Assembly (NCBI GenBank): GCA_024636215.1
Contig: JAGXHL010000012.1
Span: 1-55,084, forward strand
Source: Deltaproteobacteria bacterium
GTDB taxonomy: Bacteria; Desulfobacterota; Desulfuromonadia; Desulfuromonadales; BM103
Direction: 5' to 3'
DNA length: 55,084 bases
In this document: positions 34,570 to 42,859 of the stretch, in pieces
How the letters are laid out: the number at the start of each line of letters is the position of its first letter
Numbering within the stretch: the first letter of the stretch is position 1
Position numbers and translations under genes: made by a program
The notes under the pieces: model-generated
The model's database searches: none
What the model was told of the DNA's origin: nothing
Seen by the model: only the letters and a program-made list of their open reading frames with translations

Positions 34570-36432
34570 CTAATGCCCGCTGCCCCCCATGAAGGCAAAG
34601 ATCATCAGGAAGAGGCAAGCGATTCCTGTGAAAAGGGCGATGTAACCGAAGGACTTGAGGCAGAAGTCGTAGACCGGGCCGCTGACCTTCTGGCAGACAT
34701 ACTCTTCCGTTGTCCCTTCCTCTTCGTAGCGGCGCCATTGGTCGCCACGTTCTTCGATGAACTCTTCCTTGGCCATCTGGCCGTTGAAGATGACGAAGTC
34801 CATCGGGAATTTCTCCGGTCGTCCATGGGTGTTGTAGAAGTGGACGGTGAAGATAAACCCGGTCGCCAGCAAGGCCTCATCAGAATGTATGATCGTTGCG
34901 ACATTGAACATCCAGCCTGGCAGGAAGTAGCCGAAGAACTCGGGGAACCAGAGCATCAGGCCTGAGCCGCCGATGGCAAACATACCCCAGAAGACGGCGA
35001 GGAAGTCGAATTTCTCCCAGTAGGTCCAACGCTCGAAGGTCGGCTTGGGACCCAGGAAGAGGAACCAGCGAACCATGCCGATGACATCGCGAATATCCCG
35101 CAGGTTCGGGCAGAGAGAGTCCGGTCCGAACAGGCGCGTCAGCCACATGTCGCCCGAATGCTTCTTTTTGGACAGGAAAAGAAAGTCGAAGCTCAAAATA
35201 AGGGCCGAAACGAAGTAATAGAAGGTTAAAATCGCACAGCCGCGGTGGATCAGACCCGCATAGTAGGTGCCGCCAAAGAAGTCCATCATACCCACGGCCC
35301 AGCGCTGATCGGCAAACTTGAGTGGCAGACCGGTTAGGGTGAGACCGAGGAAACTGATTATCACGGTCAGGTGCAGGAAGATATGACGAGCCTTGAAACG
35401 CACATACTGTTTGTGTGGTTCAGTGATGTGGTGCCCCTCTTGGCCGACGTGCTGTGCGGCAAGTTTCTGGCGATTCTCAACAAAGCCACGTACCATCCAG
35501 AGCAGGGTATGAATCCAGAATACTGCGAAGGTGCCAACCAGAAGGCCGGTCATGCTGACAAAAGTCCAGTAGAGGATCGGATAGTTCTCACGATCCAGCA
35601 TATCGCCATGCGAGTTAAACTTGGCAAAAAGGGCTGTTGCGTTGGGGTGGCACTGAGCGCAGGTGCCCGTCAGGTTGGCGGTATTCACACTGGAGTTCGG
35701 GTCGTCTTTGGGCAGTACATTGTGTGCCGTATGACAGTCGGAGCAACCGGCAACTTTATCAGGTGATCCGAGTTTGAAGTTTTTGCCATGGTAGCTGCTC
35801 ATGTAGGTGCTGACGGCGACGCTGAAGACACCATTTCTCTCCATCATCTCCTTGTCGCTATGGCATTTCAGGCAAACCTTGGTATGGAATTCACGGTTGA
35901 TATGACTGTTCGGATCGCCGAGTTGCTCAATCTTATGCAAACCGTGGCAATCGTGGCAGGCTGCCGAGTCGCTATTGCCAGCCATAACGGCCTTGCCATG
36001 ACTTGAATCGATGTAATCTTCATGGTCGTCGTGGCAACCGGTACACTTGGCAATAACTTTTGTTTTGTCACCCTTCCAATAGGTGTGGGTGTGGATGTCG
36101 TCATGACAATCGGCGCAGGATACTTCGTTGAGCTTGTGAACGCTTGAGTAATGCTCACTGGTTTCCTTTTTGTGACAGCGCACACATTTTGGCTCCTCAG
36201 GCATTACGTCTCCGGACATATGCTGGTCCAGTGAGGTGACTGCCGTGTGACAACTGGTACAGGCATTTTTGCCGTGCACAGAGGCTCCATAGGCGACAGG
36301 AGTGACCACATCGTCATGGCATTCAAGACAGACTTCCGGAGCGATGGCCATGCCACTTTCGGCTTGTGCCGAGAGATTTGGGTAGAGCGTGGCAAAAGCC
36401 AGCAGGAAAAGAGCAAGGATTCTGCAATTCAT
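34570..36432 (-). CDS. CbcL-like nine-heme cytochrome c fused to a b-type cytochrome domain
   Basis: A 620-residue membrane protein. A signal peptide ([19 protein letters not shown]) is followed by nine CXXCH motifs (CLECH, CTSCH, CVRCH, CADCH, CTGCH, CHDCH, CLKCH, CSDCH, CAQCH) to about residue 285, then a b-type domain with about five to six helices and paired histidines ([36 protein letters not shown]). The same plan, nine c hemes plus a diheme HydB-like part, is that of CbcL in Geobacter sulfurreducens, a quinol oxidase used with low-potential acceptors. AGGAGGTCACACCC precedes the ATG. Two palindromic sites lie in its upstream region. Confidence 0.88.
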   Translation of the reverse strand: MNCRILALFLLAFATLYPNLSAQAESGMAIAPEVCLECHDDVVTPVAYGASVHGKNACTSCHTAVTSLDQHMSGDVMPEEPKCVRCHKKETSEHYSSVHKLNEVSCADCHDDIHTHTYWKGDKTKVIAKCTGCHDDHEDYIDSSHGKAVMAGNSDSAACHDCHGLHKIEQLGDPNSHINREFHTKVCLKCHSDKEMMERNGVFSVAVSTYMSSYHGKNFKLGSPDKVAGCSDCHTAHNVLPKDDPNSSVNTANLTGTCAQCHPNATALFAKFNSHGDMLDRENYPILYWTFVSMTGLLVGTFAVFWIHTLLWMVRGFVENRQKLAAQHVGQEGHHITEPHKQYVRFKARHIFLHLTVIISFLGLTLTGLPLKFADQRWAVGMMDFFGGTYYAGLIHRGCAILTFYYFVSALILSFDFLFLSKKKHSGDMWLTRLFGPDSLCPNLRDIRDVIGMVRWFLFLGPKPTFERWTYWEKFDFLAVFWGMFAIGGSGLMLWFPEFFGYFLPGWMFNVATIIHSDEALLATGFIFTVHFYNTHGRPEKFPMDFVIFNGQMAKEEFIEERGDQWRRYEEEGTTEEYVCQKVSGPVYDFCLKSFGYIALFTGIACLFLMIFAFMGGSGH

Positions 36433-36501
36433 GGGTGTGACCTCCTGAGGTTGTTCTTTCGATTCAGATCAGATCTTTTGAGAATGATCTGAATCGCGCT
36501 G

Positions 36502-36518
36502 TTTCATATTGTATGAAA
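36502..36518. promoter_or_regulatory. operator-like palindrome, site 2
   Basis: TTTCATATTGTATGAAA, perfect 7-bp arms around TTG. The middle CATATTGTATG differs by one base from CATACTGTATG, the core of the other sites. It lies downstream of the probable transcription start of the CbcL-like gene, in its leader. Confidence 0.45.
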
Positions 36519-36562
36519 ATTAGGAAAAACAGTGTAAAAAAGCAAGTTTGGGATTATATTAG

Positions 36563-36579
36563 ATTGCATACAGTATAAG
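36563..36579 (-). promoter_or_regulatory. operator-like palindrome, site 3 (CbcL-like promoter)
   Basis: ATTGCATACAGTATAAG on the plus strand. Read leftward it lies immediately upstream of the TATAAT at 36558-36553, in the spacer and -35 region, where a repressor or activator would act. Confidence 0.5.
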
Positions 36580-36751
36580 ATTAAAAAGGGTTTATCATAG
36601 CCAAAATTAAAAGTCAATCGTGAAAACCCTCTAAGGAAAAATTAATAGAAGGTTGGGTGTATATTTTTTATATGCAGGGATAAAAATCTTGCCTGGTAGA
36701 ATTAAAGGGCGCTAGTATGCAGTAATTTTTAACAGCGCGGGGGTCGTGGCA

Positions 36752-36985
36752 ATGGCACCAAAATGGAGTGGTTGGGTTCTGGCGGGTTGTGCTCTAACAT
36801 GCTACGTTGTCGGCGGGCTGCTGATCATGGCAGGGTTGGTGATGATCGGTATCATGGGCAGTCAGGATCTATGGGGGTGGGGTGAGGCTCGCGGTCTGGG
36901 TTACATGGCCTTTGGCATCGGCATTGTGCTCTCCGTACTGGGTGTGCTGGTGATGCGGATCATGCGTAACCGCGGCATTGCTTGA
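36752..36985 (+). CDS. 77-residue membrane protein with two helices
   Basis: A small, very hydrophobic protein: helices at about 8-35 (LAGCALTCYVVGGLLIMAG) and 48-72 (GYMAFGIGIVLSVLGVLVM), with a tryptophan-rich loop DLWGWGEARG and a basic C-terminus MRNRGIA. I do not recognise it. GTG 36746 is an alternative start two codons earlier. It lies between the CbcL-like gene and the Fo genes but on the opposite strand, and is followed by a terminator. Confidence 0.6.
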   Translation: MAPKWSGWVLAGCALTCYVVGGLLIMAGLVMIGIMGSQDLWGWGEARGLGYMAFGIGIVLSVLGVLVMRIMRNRGIA

Positions 36986-37020
36986 CCGTCGGGTTAAAAA
37001 TTCAAACAAAAAACTAAAAA

Positions 37021-37046
37021 AGGGAACAGCCAGGCTGCTCCCTTTT
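37021..37046. terminator. bidirectional terminator after the 77-residue gene and atpE
   Basis: AGGGA/TCCCT and CAGC/GCTG stem segments separated by one mismatch, loop CAG, with an A-run before and TTTTCTTT after. It sits between convergent genes. Confidence 0.7.
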
Positions 37047-37065
37047 CTTTTCGATCAATACCAAC

Positions 37066-37332
37066 TTACTTGCTGAGCATCTGCACAACGGTGTCGGTGA
37101 AGGGGTTAGCAAAGAGGATAATCATGGCAACAACGAAAACGTAGATTGCCAGAGACTCGATCATCGCCAGACCGATCAGCATGATGGTCATGATTTTGCC
37201 ACTTGCGCCGGGGTTGCGGGCAACGCCTTCAACAGCGCTTTTGATAGCGAGACCCTGACCGAGGCCAGTACCGAAAGAACCGATTGCCATGCCGAAACCG
37301 GCAGCGATCATACACCAAGCGAAAAATTCCAT
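37066..37332 (-). CDS. atpE: ATP synthase Fo subunit c
   Basis: An 88-residue two-helix protein forming the rotating c-ring. The polar loop RNPGASGK and the second helix [12 protein letters not shown] with the ion-binding Glu59 are visible. Gln26 in GTGLGQGLA, Ser60 and Tyr64 match positions that bind sodium in the c-ring of Ilyobacter tartaricus (Gln32, Glu65, Ser66, Tyr70, with the same spacing), but Thr67 there is Leu61 here. Proton or sodium coupling therefore stays open. AAGGAGAAACTAAC precedes the ATG. It follows atpB with 68 bases between, containing a palindrome. Confidence 0.96.
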   Translation of the reverse strand: MEFFAWCMIAAGFGMAIGSFGTGLGQGLAIKSAVEGVARNPGASGKIMTIMLIGLAMIESLAIYVFVVAMIILFANPFTDTVVQMLSK

Positions 37333-37365
37333 GTTAGTTTCTCCTTTTTTCTAAGTTGCGTTTTT

Positions 37366-37380
37366 CCTATACGGTATAGG
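37366..37380. promoter_or_regulatory. operator-like palindrome, site 4 (atpB-atpE gap)
   Basis: CCTATACGGTATAGG, a perfect 7-bp inverted repeat with one central base; its core TATAC-N-GTATA is shared with the sites near the cytochrome genes. It could instead act as an RNA hairpin that sets the high atpE expression typical of c subunits. Confidence 0.4.
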
Positions 37381-37400
37381 ACGTCAAGCCTGATATAGGC

Positions 37401-38075
37401 TTAGTGAGCTTCCTCAAGCGAACCGGCAATGTAGATCATCGCCAGCAGCATAAAAACAAAAGTCTGGATGAATGCGACCATGACGCCCATCAGCATCATC
37501 GGCAGAGGCAACAAAAAAGGCACCAAGGTGAAGAAAATCATCAGGACGATTTCGTGACCGTACATGTTGCCGAAGAGACGCAGTGTCAAGGATAGCGGGC
37601 GAGCCAGATGGCCGATCATCTCGATTGGAACCATAACGGGAGCCAGCCACATAACCGGGCCGCAGAAGTGCTTGAAGTAGCCAATGCCGTGCTCTTTAAC
37701 GCCGATGATATGGGTCATGGCGAACACGGTCAGAGCAATCGCAGCGTTGGTATTCAGGTTTGCCGTAGGCGGGAAGAAGCCGGGGATCAGGGCAATCAGG
37801 TTCGAAGTCAGGATAAAGAAGGCAATGGTTGCGATCAAAGGGAAGTAGGCCTTGCCTTTGTGGCCCATGGTTTCTTCGATCATGTTCTCAATTCCGTCAA
37901 TGACGGGCTCGAAGAAATTTTGCAGTCCGCTAGGAACTGTCTTGATACTACGCTTGACCAGAACCGCGACCAGGATCAGCAGTATCATGACCAGCCATGT
38001 ATAGGTGACATGGTGGCCAACGTGTGTTCCAATGAGATTTTCGAACCAGTCGAGAATAATAAATGGATGTATCAT
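37401..38075 (-). CDS. atpB: ATP synthase Fo subunit a
   Basis: A 224-residue stator protein with about five to six helices that forms the ion path beside the c-ring. The essential Arg lies in [17 protein letters not shown], and the last helix carries [22 protein letters not shown], both standard. AGGAGG lies 12 bases before the ATG. It is third in the atpZ-atpI-atpB-atpE set; the b, delta and F1 genes are not in the window, as in Geobacter, where a and c are encoded apart from the rest. Confidence 0.95.
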   Translation of the reverse strand: MIHPFIILDWFENLIGTHVGHHVTYTWLVMILLILVAVLVKRSIKTVPSGLQNFFEPVIDGIENMIEETMGHKGKAYFPLIATIAFFILTSNLIALIPGFFPPTANLNTNAAIALTVFAMTHIIGVKEHGIGYFKHFCGPVMWLAPVMVPIEMIGHLARPLSLTLRLFGNMYGHEIVLMIFFTLVPFLLPLPMMLMGVMVAFIQTFVFMLLAMIYIAGSLEEAH

Positions 38076-38093
38076 GGAACTTATAGCCTCCTC

Positions 38094-38459
38094 TTACTTA
38101 AAGGCGCGTTGTGCCGTTATCCAGAATAAATTGATAACCACCACCGAAAGGCCGATAACCAGACCAAAGGCGTGGATTTTTATGACTGCAATCAGGACGG
38201 CCAGTATGATTGCCAATGCCGCCAACCTGATAACATAACCAAATTGGTAGCGGAAACGTGCTCCGCCCGTTGGTTGTTCAAGCAGTTGCGTCAAGGATCG
38301 GCGCAACCAGAAAAAACCGCCGATGGCGACCAGGCCGCCAATCAGAATGCCTGTGCTCAGACTCAGGTCACCGAAAGGCAGACTGACGAGCAAAAGCAGA
38401 GCCAGAATGATCCAGTTGCGCCGAGCCATTTGCGCGGGCAGCTGCTCAATCTGATCCAT
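38094..38459 (-). CDS. atpI: ATP synthase subunit I-like membrane protein
   Basis: A 121-residue protein with four hydrophobic helices (NWIILALLLLVSLPFG, ILIGGLVAIGGFFWL, YVIRLAALAIILAVLIAVI, GLVIGLSVVVINLFWI). It matches the AtpI class that helps assemble the c-ring. ATG 38459 overlaps the end of atpZ by 14 bases and has AGGACC just before it; the longer frame from 38483 starts inside the acidic tail of atpZ. Position between atpZ and atpB supports the call. Confidence 0.8.
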   Translation of the reverse strand: MDQIEQLPAQMARRNWIILALLLLVSLPFGDLSLSTGILIGGLVAIGGFFWLRRSLTQLLEQPTGGARFRYQFGYVIRLAALAIILAVLIAVIKIHAFGLVIGLSVVVINLFWITAQRAFK

Positions 38460-38706
38460 GGTCCTGCTTGTCCTCGTCTTCATCTTCCTGATCGCGCAGT
38501 GCGCGGCGGGTCAGAATAAAGATGTTGCGAAAACCGGAAGCAATGCCGAGGCCGAGCCAGAGCAGGGTCATCCAGGGCGACGTCCCCAACCATTTATCCA
38601 GCTGGTAGCCGATGAACAAACCAATGAAGGAAGCGGCCACCATAGAGATCCCGAGACTCGATAAAAAGCTCAGGGATTTCATGAGTTGGCGTTTGTCGTC
38701 GGCCAT
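38446..38706 (-). CDS. atpZ: AtpZ/AtpI family protein
   Basis: An 86-residue protein with two helices (LGISMVAASFIGLFIGYQLDKWLG and WMTLLWLGLGIASGFRNIF) joined by the DKWLGTSPW loop characteristic of AtpZ, and a highly acidic tail (DQEDEDEDKQDH). AtpZ proteins accompany Fo genes and act in ATP synthase assembly or magnesium uptake. No ribosome-binding site precedes ATG 38706; a promoter fits exactly so that transcription would begin at this ATG, see the promoter entry. First gene of the Fo operon. Confidence 0.82.
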   Translation of the reverse strand: MADDKRQLMKSLSFLSSLGISMVAASFIGLFIGYQLDKWLGTSPWMTLLWLGLGIASGFRNIFILTRRALRDQEDEDEDKQDHGSD

Positions 38707-38711
38707 AATTA

Positions 38712-38740
38712 ATTGTATACAGAATACACCTGGATTTTAA
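38712..38740 (-). promoter_or_regulatory. Fo operon promoter with overlapping operator-like palindrome, site 5
   Basis: On the minus strand TTAAAA (complement of 38735-38740), 17-base spacer, TACAAT (complement of 38712-38717), then five bases to ATG 38706. Plus-strand ATTGTATACAGAATACA at 38712-38728 shares the motif of the cytochrome sites and covers the -10 element and spacer. The predicted start point falls on the A of the ATG. Confidence 0.5.
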
Positions 38741-38821
38741 GCCCACCTTAGATAGCACAGGGGTATGGGGCTGTCAACCGGTTTTCTGCTCACCTTTCGT
38801 GTTAGTTTACCCGCTCTTCTA

Positions 38822-38985
38822 GCAGCCTGTCGGACTATACGGGCCGAAGCGAAAATTTGGATGTTTGAGAACAGATTTCAGCTCCTGTTGTAGGTTCATA
38901 GCCGTAGCTATGGACCAAAAAGGAGCTGAAATATGGGCCAAACAGCCGGATTTGCAGCCGGCTCATGGATAGTCCGACAGACTGC
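38822..38985. mobile_element. MITE-like element of about 164 bases
   Basis: Terminal inverted repeats of 17 bases, GCAGCCTGTCGGACTAT (38822-38838) and its complement at 38969-38985 with one mismatch. Inside, ATTTCAGCTCCT (38875-38886) and AGGAGCTGAAAT (38921-38932) form a perfect 12-bp stem, and CATAGC-CGTA-GCTATG (38897-38912) a second hairpin in its loop. It has no gene. It occupies most of the 388-base gap 38707-39094, whose remaining part holds nothing I can name. Confidence 0.75.
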
Positions 38986-39094
38986 CAGGCAGAGCAGGAT
39001 CAGTATTGCAAAGCCTGTTATGCCTGCCATTGAGCCTTGCTGAGCATCGTGAGATCAGGCGATTTTGTCTTGCCACGAATCTGGATCGTTAAGG

Positions 39095-39304
39095 TCAACT
39101 GACGGTAATCTGCTCACCATGCAGTGCCACGGTCTGGCCTCCACGAATCTTGCAGCGTTTACGTACTTCCACAAAGCCGTCGACCTTAACCAGGCCATCA
39201 CCGATCAACAGCTTGGCGACGCCACCACTCTCGCAGAGGCCGGTGACTTTCAGCAGGCTGTGCAGTTCTATATACTCATGGCCGGCGAGGTCGAATTCTA
39301 TCAT
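39095..39304 (-). CDS. S4 domain RNA-binding protein, YbcJ-like
   Basis: A 69-residue protein made of one S4 domain: EYIELHSLLKVTGLCESGG, then AKLLIGDGLVKVDG and RKRCKIRGGQTVALHG, as in E. coli YbcJ and the stand-alone S4 group, which bind structured RNA. Its ATG overlaps the stop codon of the helicase gene by four bases (ATGA), so it is translated with the helicase. A role together in ribosome or RNA metabolism is likely from that coupling. Confidence 0.88.
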   Translation of the reverse strand: MIEFDLAGHEYIELHSLLKVTGLCESGGVAKLLIGDGLVKVDGFVEVRKRCKIRGGQTVALHGEQITVS

Positions 39305-41055
39305 GGCTTTTTGGGCCGTCCCGGTCGACTCCCGGGGGATTTTTTCCCGCCCGGTTTGAAAAATTTGCCTTCGCCGGTTCTGGTCCCAGCTTTGCGTTTC
39401 CCCTTGTCCTCGAATGCAGGCGTCTGCTCGTCTGCAAGGGTAATCTGCAGTTGCTGCCCACAGACCCAGACCTTCTGTAACTTGCGGAAGGTCGCCGAGG
39501 GCATGTCAGAGGGAAGGTCGACCAGGCAGTGATCGTTATGGAGCTTGATCTGGCCGATATCCCGACTCCTGATATTGGCTTCGTTGGCGATGGCGCCGAC
39601 GATATGTTTTGGTTCCACACCGTGGTTGCGGCCGACTTCGATTCGATAGCGGATCAGGTTGCTGTCAGAGGTGTCGTCGCGGCGCTTCTGACGTTGGCTG
39701 CTGTCGTCGTGGTCAACGGCTTCTTCGACCACGCCATCGTCAACTTGCAGGGGGCGGTCTTTCTGGACGAGGTAGGCAAGGGTTGCTGCGATTCGTCTCA
39801 AGCCGACATCATACTGGTGCTGGTAGCTGTCGATCAGCTCTTCAAAAAATTCCAGGTCCTGTGATTCCATGGCTTCTGCAATCTGTTCTTTGAAGAGGTC
39901 GCTGCGGCGGTTGGAGATGTCTTTGCGGCTCGGTAAACTCATCGCCGTGATCGGTTGGCGGGTTGCTCGCTCAATGGCCGCCAGCATGCGTCGTTCTCTT
40001 GGCGCGACGAAAAGAATCGCCTGTCCCGTACGCCCGGCACGTCCCGTGCGGCCAATGCGATGGACATAGGCTTCTGTATCGTAAGGAATGTCGTAATTGA
40101 CGACATGACTGATACGTTTCACATCCAGCCCGCGGGCGGCGACATCAGTGGCGACAACAATATCGAGGTTGCCGGCTTTCAAGCGCTCCACGGTCTTCTC
40201 ACGCAGGGACTGGGTCATGTCACCGTTGAGCGGCGCACAGGAGAAGCCTCTCGACTCCAGTTTCTCGGAAAGTTCCACCGTTGCGATCTTGGTCCGCACA
40301 AAGACAATCATGCCTTCGATTTCTTCCGCCTCGAGGATGCGGGTCAGGGCATCGAGTTTATGCAGCCCTTTGACCTGCCAGAAGCGCTGGACAATGGTGT
40401 CGACAGTCGAGGTCTTGGTCTTGATCTGAATTTCGACCGGGTCCTTCATGTGCTGGCGGGCAATTCTCAAAACTTCTTTGGGCATGGTTGCCGAGAAGAG
40501 AGCTGTCTGCCGTTGCGCCGGGGTCTCTTTCAGGATCTGGTCAACATCATCGACAAAGCCCATACGCAGCATTTCATCGGCCTCGTCGAGAACCACGCAT
40601 GCAAGGTCGTTCAAATTCAAGGTGCCGCGGCGCAGGTGGTCCAGAATGCGTCCCGGAGTGCCGACTACGACATGCACGCCGCGATGCAGCTGGCGCAGTT
40701 GCTGACTCATACTCTGGCCGCCATAAACGGGCAGGACCTGAAAGCCCTTCATGTGGCGGGCATAGGTGCGAATCGCTTCAGAGACCTGCAAGGCCAGTTC
40801 ACGGGTCGGCGTGAGGACCAGGATTTGCGGAGTCTTCTTCTTCAGGTCGAGGCGGCTCAGCAGGGGCAGGGCAAAAGCGGCTGTTTTCCCGGTCCCGGTC
40901 TGGGCCTGACCAAGCAAATCGCGGCCTTCCAGAAGTGGGGGAATGCTGCGGGCCTGAATCGGTGATGGTGTCTCGTAGCCGACTTGCTTGATGACCTTGT
41001 GAATGGCCGGGGCAAGTCCCAGTTCGGCAAAGCTTGTCAAAGTTTCTTCTGTCAT
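39301..41055 (-). CDS. DEAD-box ATP-dependent RNA helicase with DbpA-type RNA-binding domain
   Basis: A 584-residue helicase. Q motif GYETPSPIQ, motif I AQTGTGKT, Ia PTRELALQV, II VLDEADEML, III SATMP, V ATDVAARGLD and VI HRIGRTGRAG are all present in the first 370 residues. A DbpA RNA-binding domain (about 485-560, RYRIEVGRNHGVEPKHIVGAI) and a basic tail (KRKAG, KKSPGSRPGRPKKP) follow. The plan is that of DeaD/CsdA, which remodels rRNA and cold-stabilised mRNA. ATG 41055 follows AGGAAAACC; the longer frame from 41106 lacks a site. Operon with the S4 gene. Confidence 0.93.
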   Translation of the reverse strand: MTEETLTSFAELGLAPAIHKVIKQVGYETPSPIQARSIPPLLEGRDLLGQAQTGTGKTAAFALPLLSRLDLKKKTPQILVLTPTRELALQVSEAIRTYARHMKGFQVLPVYGGQSMSQQLRQLHRGVHVVVGTPGRILDHLRRGTLNLNDLACVVLDEADEMLRMGFVDDVDQILKETPAQRQTALFSATMPKEVLRIARQHMKDPVEIQIKTKTSTVDTIVQRFWQVKGLHKLDALTRILEAEEIEGMIVFVRTKIATVELSEKLESRGFSCAPLNGDMTQSLREKTVERLKAGNLDIVVATDVAARGLDVKRISHVVNYDIPYDTEAYVHRIGRTGRAGRTGQAILFVAPRERRMLAAIERATRQPITAMSLPSRKDISNRRSDLFKEQIAEAMESQDLEFFEELIDSYQHQYDVGLRRIAATLAYLVQKDRPLQVDDGVVEEAVDHDDSSQRQKRRDDTSDSNLIRYRIEVGRNHGVEPKHIVGAIANEANIRSRDIGQIKLHNDHCLVDLPSDMPSATFRKLQKVWVCGQQLQITLADEQTPAFEDKGKRKAGTRTGEGKFFKPGGKKSPGSRPGRPKKP

Positions 41056-41257
41056 GGTTTTCCTAATGTCTTGGCGGGACAACAAATATGGCTGATCCCG
41101 CTGCATGGATGCCGGATGTTGACAAGATAGGTTGTCTTCTGCCGCACCGTGGCCATCCGGAGTTTCCGGAAGGACACTAGTTAAAGGTGTAAAGAATCGG
41201 CAAATCTAACCTATCGGACCGTCTCGTGCAACTTTTTTGCGATCGGCTATGAAAAAC

Positions 41258-41698
41258 TCAGCGCGAACCGAGCTTTGTGAGTAAAATGCCGGCACTTCGA
41301 TTGAGAAAATGTTCGCGGGGCAGGGAGCTGAAATAAGGCTCTTTGCGAAAGCCGAGGCGGTTGAGTTCATCGATGCTCAGCTGGTGCCGTTTGAATTTGA
41401 GTCCTTTGCGGAGAGCTTTTATGGCTGCGGTTTTATTTCCGGCAAGCTGGTGAATGCGACTGAGCTGATAATAGTGGTCGGGATTGCTGGGCTCGGCATG
41501 GAGAGCTTGCAGGCAGAGGGCGAGGGCCTGTTTGTACTGATGCCGTTCCCTGGCGATGCAGTAAGCCAGTTTTGATTTAATGCCGGGACGCTGCTCCATG
41601 GCATGGGCGGCTTCCAGTTGCAGGAGTGCGACGACGGTCTGATCGTCTTGTAATGCGCGCTCCGCTTTCTGGAGCAGGGTGTCGATAGTTTCTGACAT
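41258..41698 (-). CDS. TPR-like repeat protein, 146 residues
   Basis: A cytosolic helical protein with about three TPR-like units (LLQKAERALQDDQTVVALLQ; YKQALALCLQALHAEPSNPD; YYQLSRIHQLAGNKTAAIKALRKGL, each cut here to the clear part). No signal peptide when started at ATG 41698, which has AGGAG 8 bases before it; the longer frame from 41833 adds an unlikely hydrophobic N-terminus. Such proteins mediate protein contacts; the partner is unknown. It is followed by the helicase gene 203 bases away, on the same strand. Confidence 0.72.
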   Translation of the reverse strand: MSETIDTLLQKAERALQDDQTVVALLQLEAAHAMEQRPGIKSKLAYCIARERHQYKQALALCLQALHAEPSNPDHYYQLSRIHQLAGNKTAAIKALRKGLKFKRHQLSIDELNRLGFRKEPYFSSLPREHFLNRSAGILLTKLGSR

Positions 41699-41892
41699 AC
41701 AATCATCTCCTGTGTCGATGGACTTGATGGCGCGCCCGTCTATAAGAGTAACCCAAGCTGAGAAATTCGGCAATAAAAGCCGATAAATTACGATCAAGGT
41801 CGTTTCATGTGCTTCGACCGCGCCAGTTGACATGGCGATCCCCCTGGTCTTCTGTGGTTTGAACGGACTCCCTGGATAGACCGTATAAAGAG

Positions 41893-41921
41893 TTGCCTGA
41901 GGTGCCTTGCTAGGGTATTAT
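41893..41921 (+). promoter_or_regulatory. candidate promoter of the binding-protein and receptor genes
   Basis: TTGCCT at 41893-41898, 17-base spacer, TATTAT at 41916-41921, about 84 bases before ATG 42005. The gap 41699-42004 has no gene; the leader contains a weak GGGC/GCCC hairpin near 41945-41960 that matches no riboswitch I know. Confidence 0.55.
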
Positions 41922-42004
41922 ACGATGTTAATTTCCAAGTTTGATGGGCTGTTACGGCCCTTAAATTGACGGCTTTTACTCGTGCAATAAAAATGAGGTG
42001 CTCT

Positions 42005-42805
42005 ATGAGTAGTTTCCTGCGTCAGTTTGTGATTATCTCGGTTGTCGTGCTGTTTACGGTTGGCAACGCCTGGGCTGAAGGCAGCCTCCGTTATGCCGGG
42101 GCGACCACTCTGCAACGTTATTTCATGCCTGAGGTGGCTCGAATATTTATGGCCGATACCGCGATCAAGGTCAACATCGAGGGCGGAAACACCGGTCCAG
42201 GAATCAAGGCTCTTCTTAATGGTGACGTCGATATGGCTGGTGCCGGAAGGTTCTTGACCGCGGCTGAAAAGCAGCAGGGTCTGGCCGAACATCTCCTCGG
42301 CTGGGATGTCCTGGCGATTGTCATACACGAGGATAACCCTGTAGAGAATTTAAGCCATGATCAGCTGCAGGGAATTTTTTCCGGTGAACTGACGAATTGG
42401 CAGGAGGTCGGCGGTTTGGACAAGCCGATTGTTGTGGTGACCAGCCCAAAAGGCTCGGGCATGCGCAGTGCCGTGCAAACATTGATTCTGCATGAAAAGG
42501 ATTACCTGCACAGAGAGATTGTCTCGGCAATCGTTGCCGCCTCTGACCAGCAGGTCGCTATGTTCCCGTCTGCCATAACCGCCTTGAGTCAAAGTATGTT
42601 CGACGCAGACCGTGTCAAGATGATCAAGGTCGATGGCGTCGCAGCAACAAAGACAAATATCAGTACAGAAAAATATCCGTTGGCCAAGCCTCTGACCCTG
42701 GTGACCATGGGCGAGCCTAAAGGGGATCTGGACCGTTTCATCGCCCTGGCCAGGAGTCCGAAAGGCAAAGACGTGCTGCAAAAAAACTTTGTCCCTGCAG
42801 AATAA
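42005..42805 (+). CDS. PstS-like phosphate-type periplasmic binding protein
   Basis: A 266-residue secreted protein: signal peptide FVIISVVVLFTVGNAWAEG, then the PstS-type opening LRYAGATTLQRYFMPEVARIF, and the phosphate-site blocks GGNTGPGIKALLNGDVDMAGAGR and VVTSPKGSGMRSAV. It is shorter than canonical PstS, and no Pst transporter genes are adjacent; instead a chemoreceptor follows 54 bases later. It may therefore feed a chemotactic signal or bind another oxyanion. ATG 42005 has GAGGTGCTCT before it; the longer frame from 41966 lacks a site. Confidence 0.8.
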   Translation: MSSFLRQFVIISVVVLFTVGNAWAEGSLRYAGATTLQRYFMPEVARIFMADTAIKVNIEGGNTGPGIKALLNGDVDMAGAGRFLTAAEKQQGLAEHLLGWDVLAIVIHEDNPVENLSHDQLQGIFSGELTNWQEVGGLDKPIVVVTSPKGSGMRSAVQTLILHEKDYLHREIVSAIVAASDQQVAMFPSAITALSQSMFDADRVKMIKVDGVAATKTNISTEKYPLAKPLTLVTMGEPKGDLDRFIALARSPKGKDVLQKNFVPAE

Positions 42806-42859
42806 TTTGCTGGTTAATGAGAGGCTGGACGACATGACTCGTCGAAGGATAGTGAATTT

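Larger units (their letters stand above)
36433..36751. other. 319-base regulatory region upstream of the CbcL-like gene
   Basis: No gene. It contains a minus-strand -10 element TATAAT (complement of 36553-36558), palindrome sites 2 and 3, and AT-rich DNA towards 36700. The start region of the rightward 77-residue gene has GGGGG about 8 bases before its ATG at 36752; no clear promoter for it was found. Confidence 0.55.

Noticed and set aside
34370..34738. 122-codon minus-strand frame running out of the CbcL-like gene region
   Set aside because: It is out of frame with the cytochrome, crosses the terminator hairpin and has no start with a ribosome-binding site.
27260..36751. Cyclic-di-GMP riboswitches, which are common before cytochrome genes in Geobacter
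   Set aside because: I looked for the conserved GEMM core in the leaders of the cytochrome and small-protein genes and did not find it.
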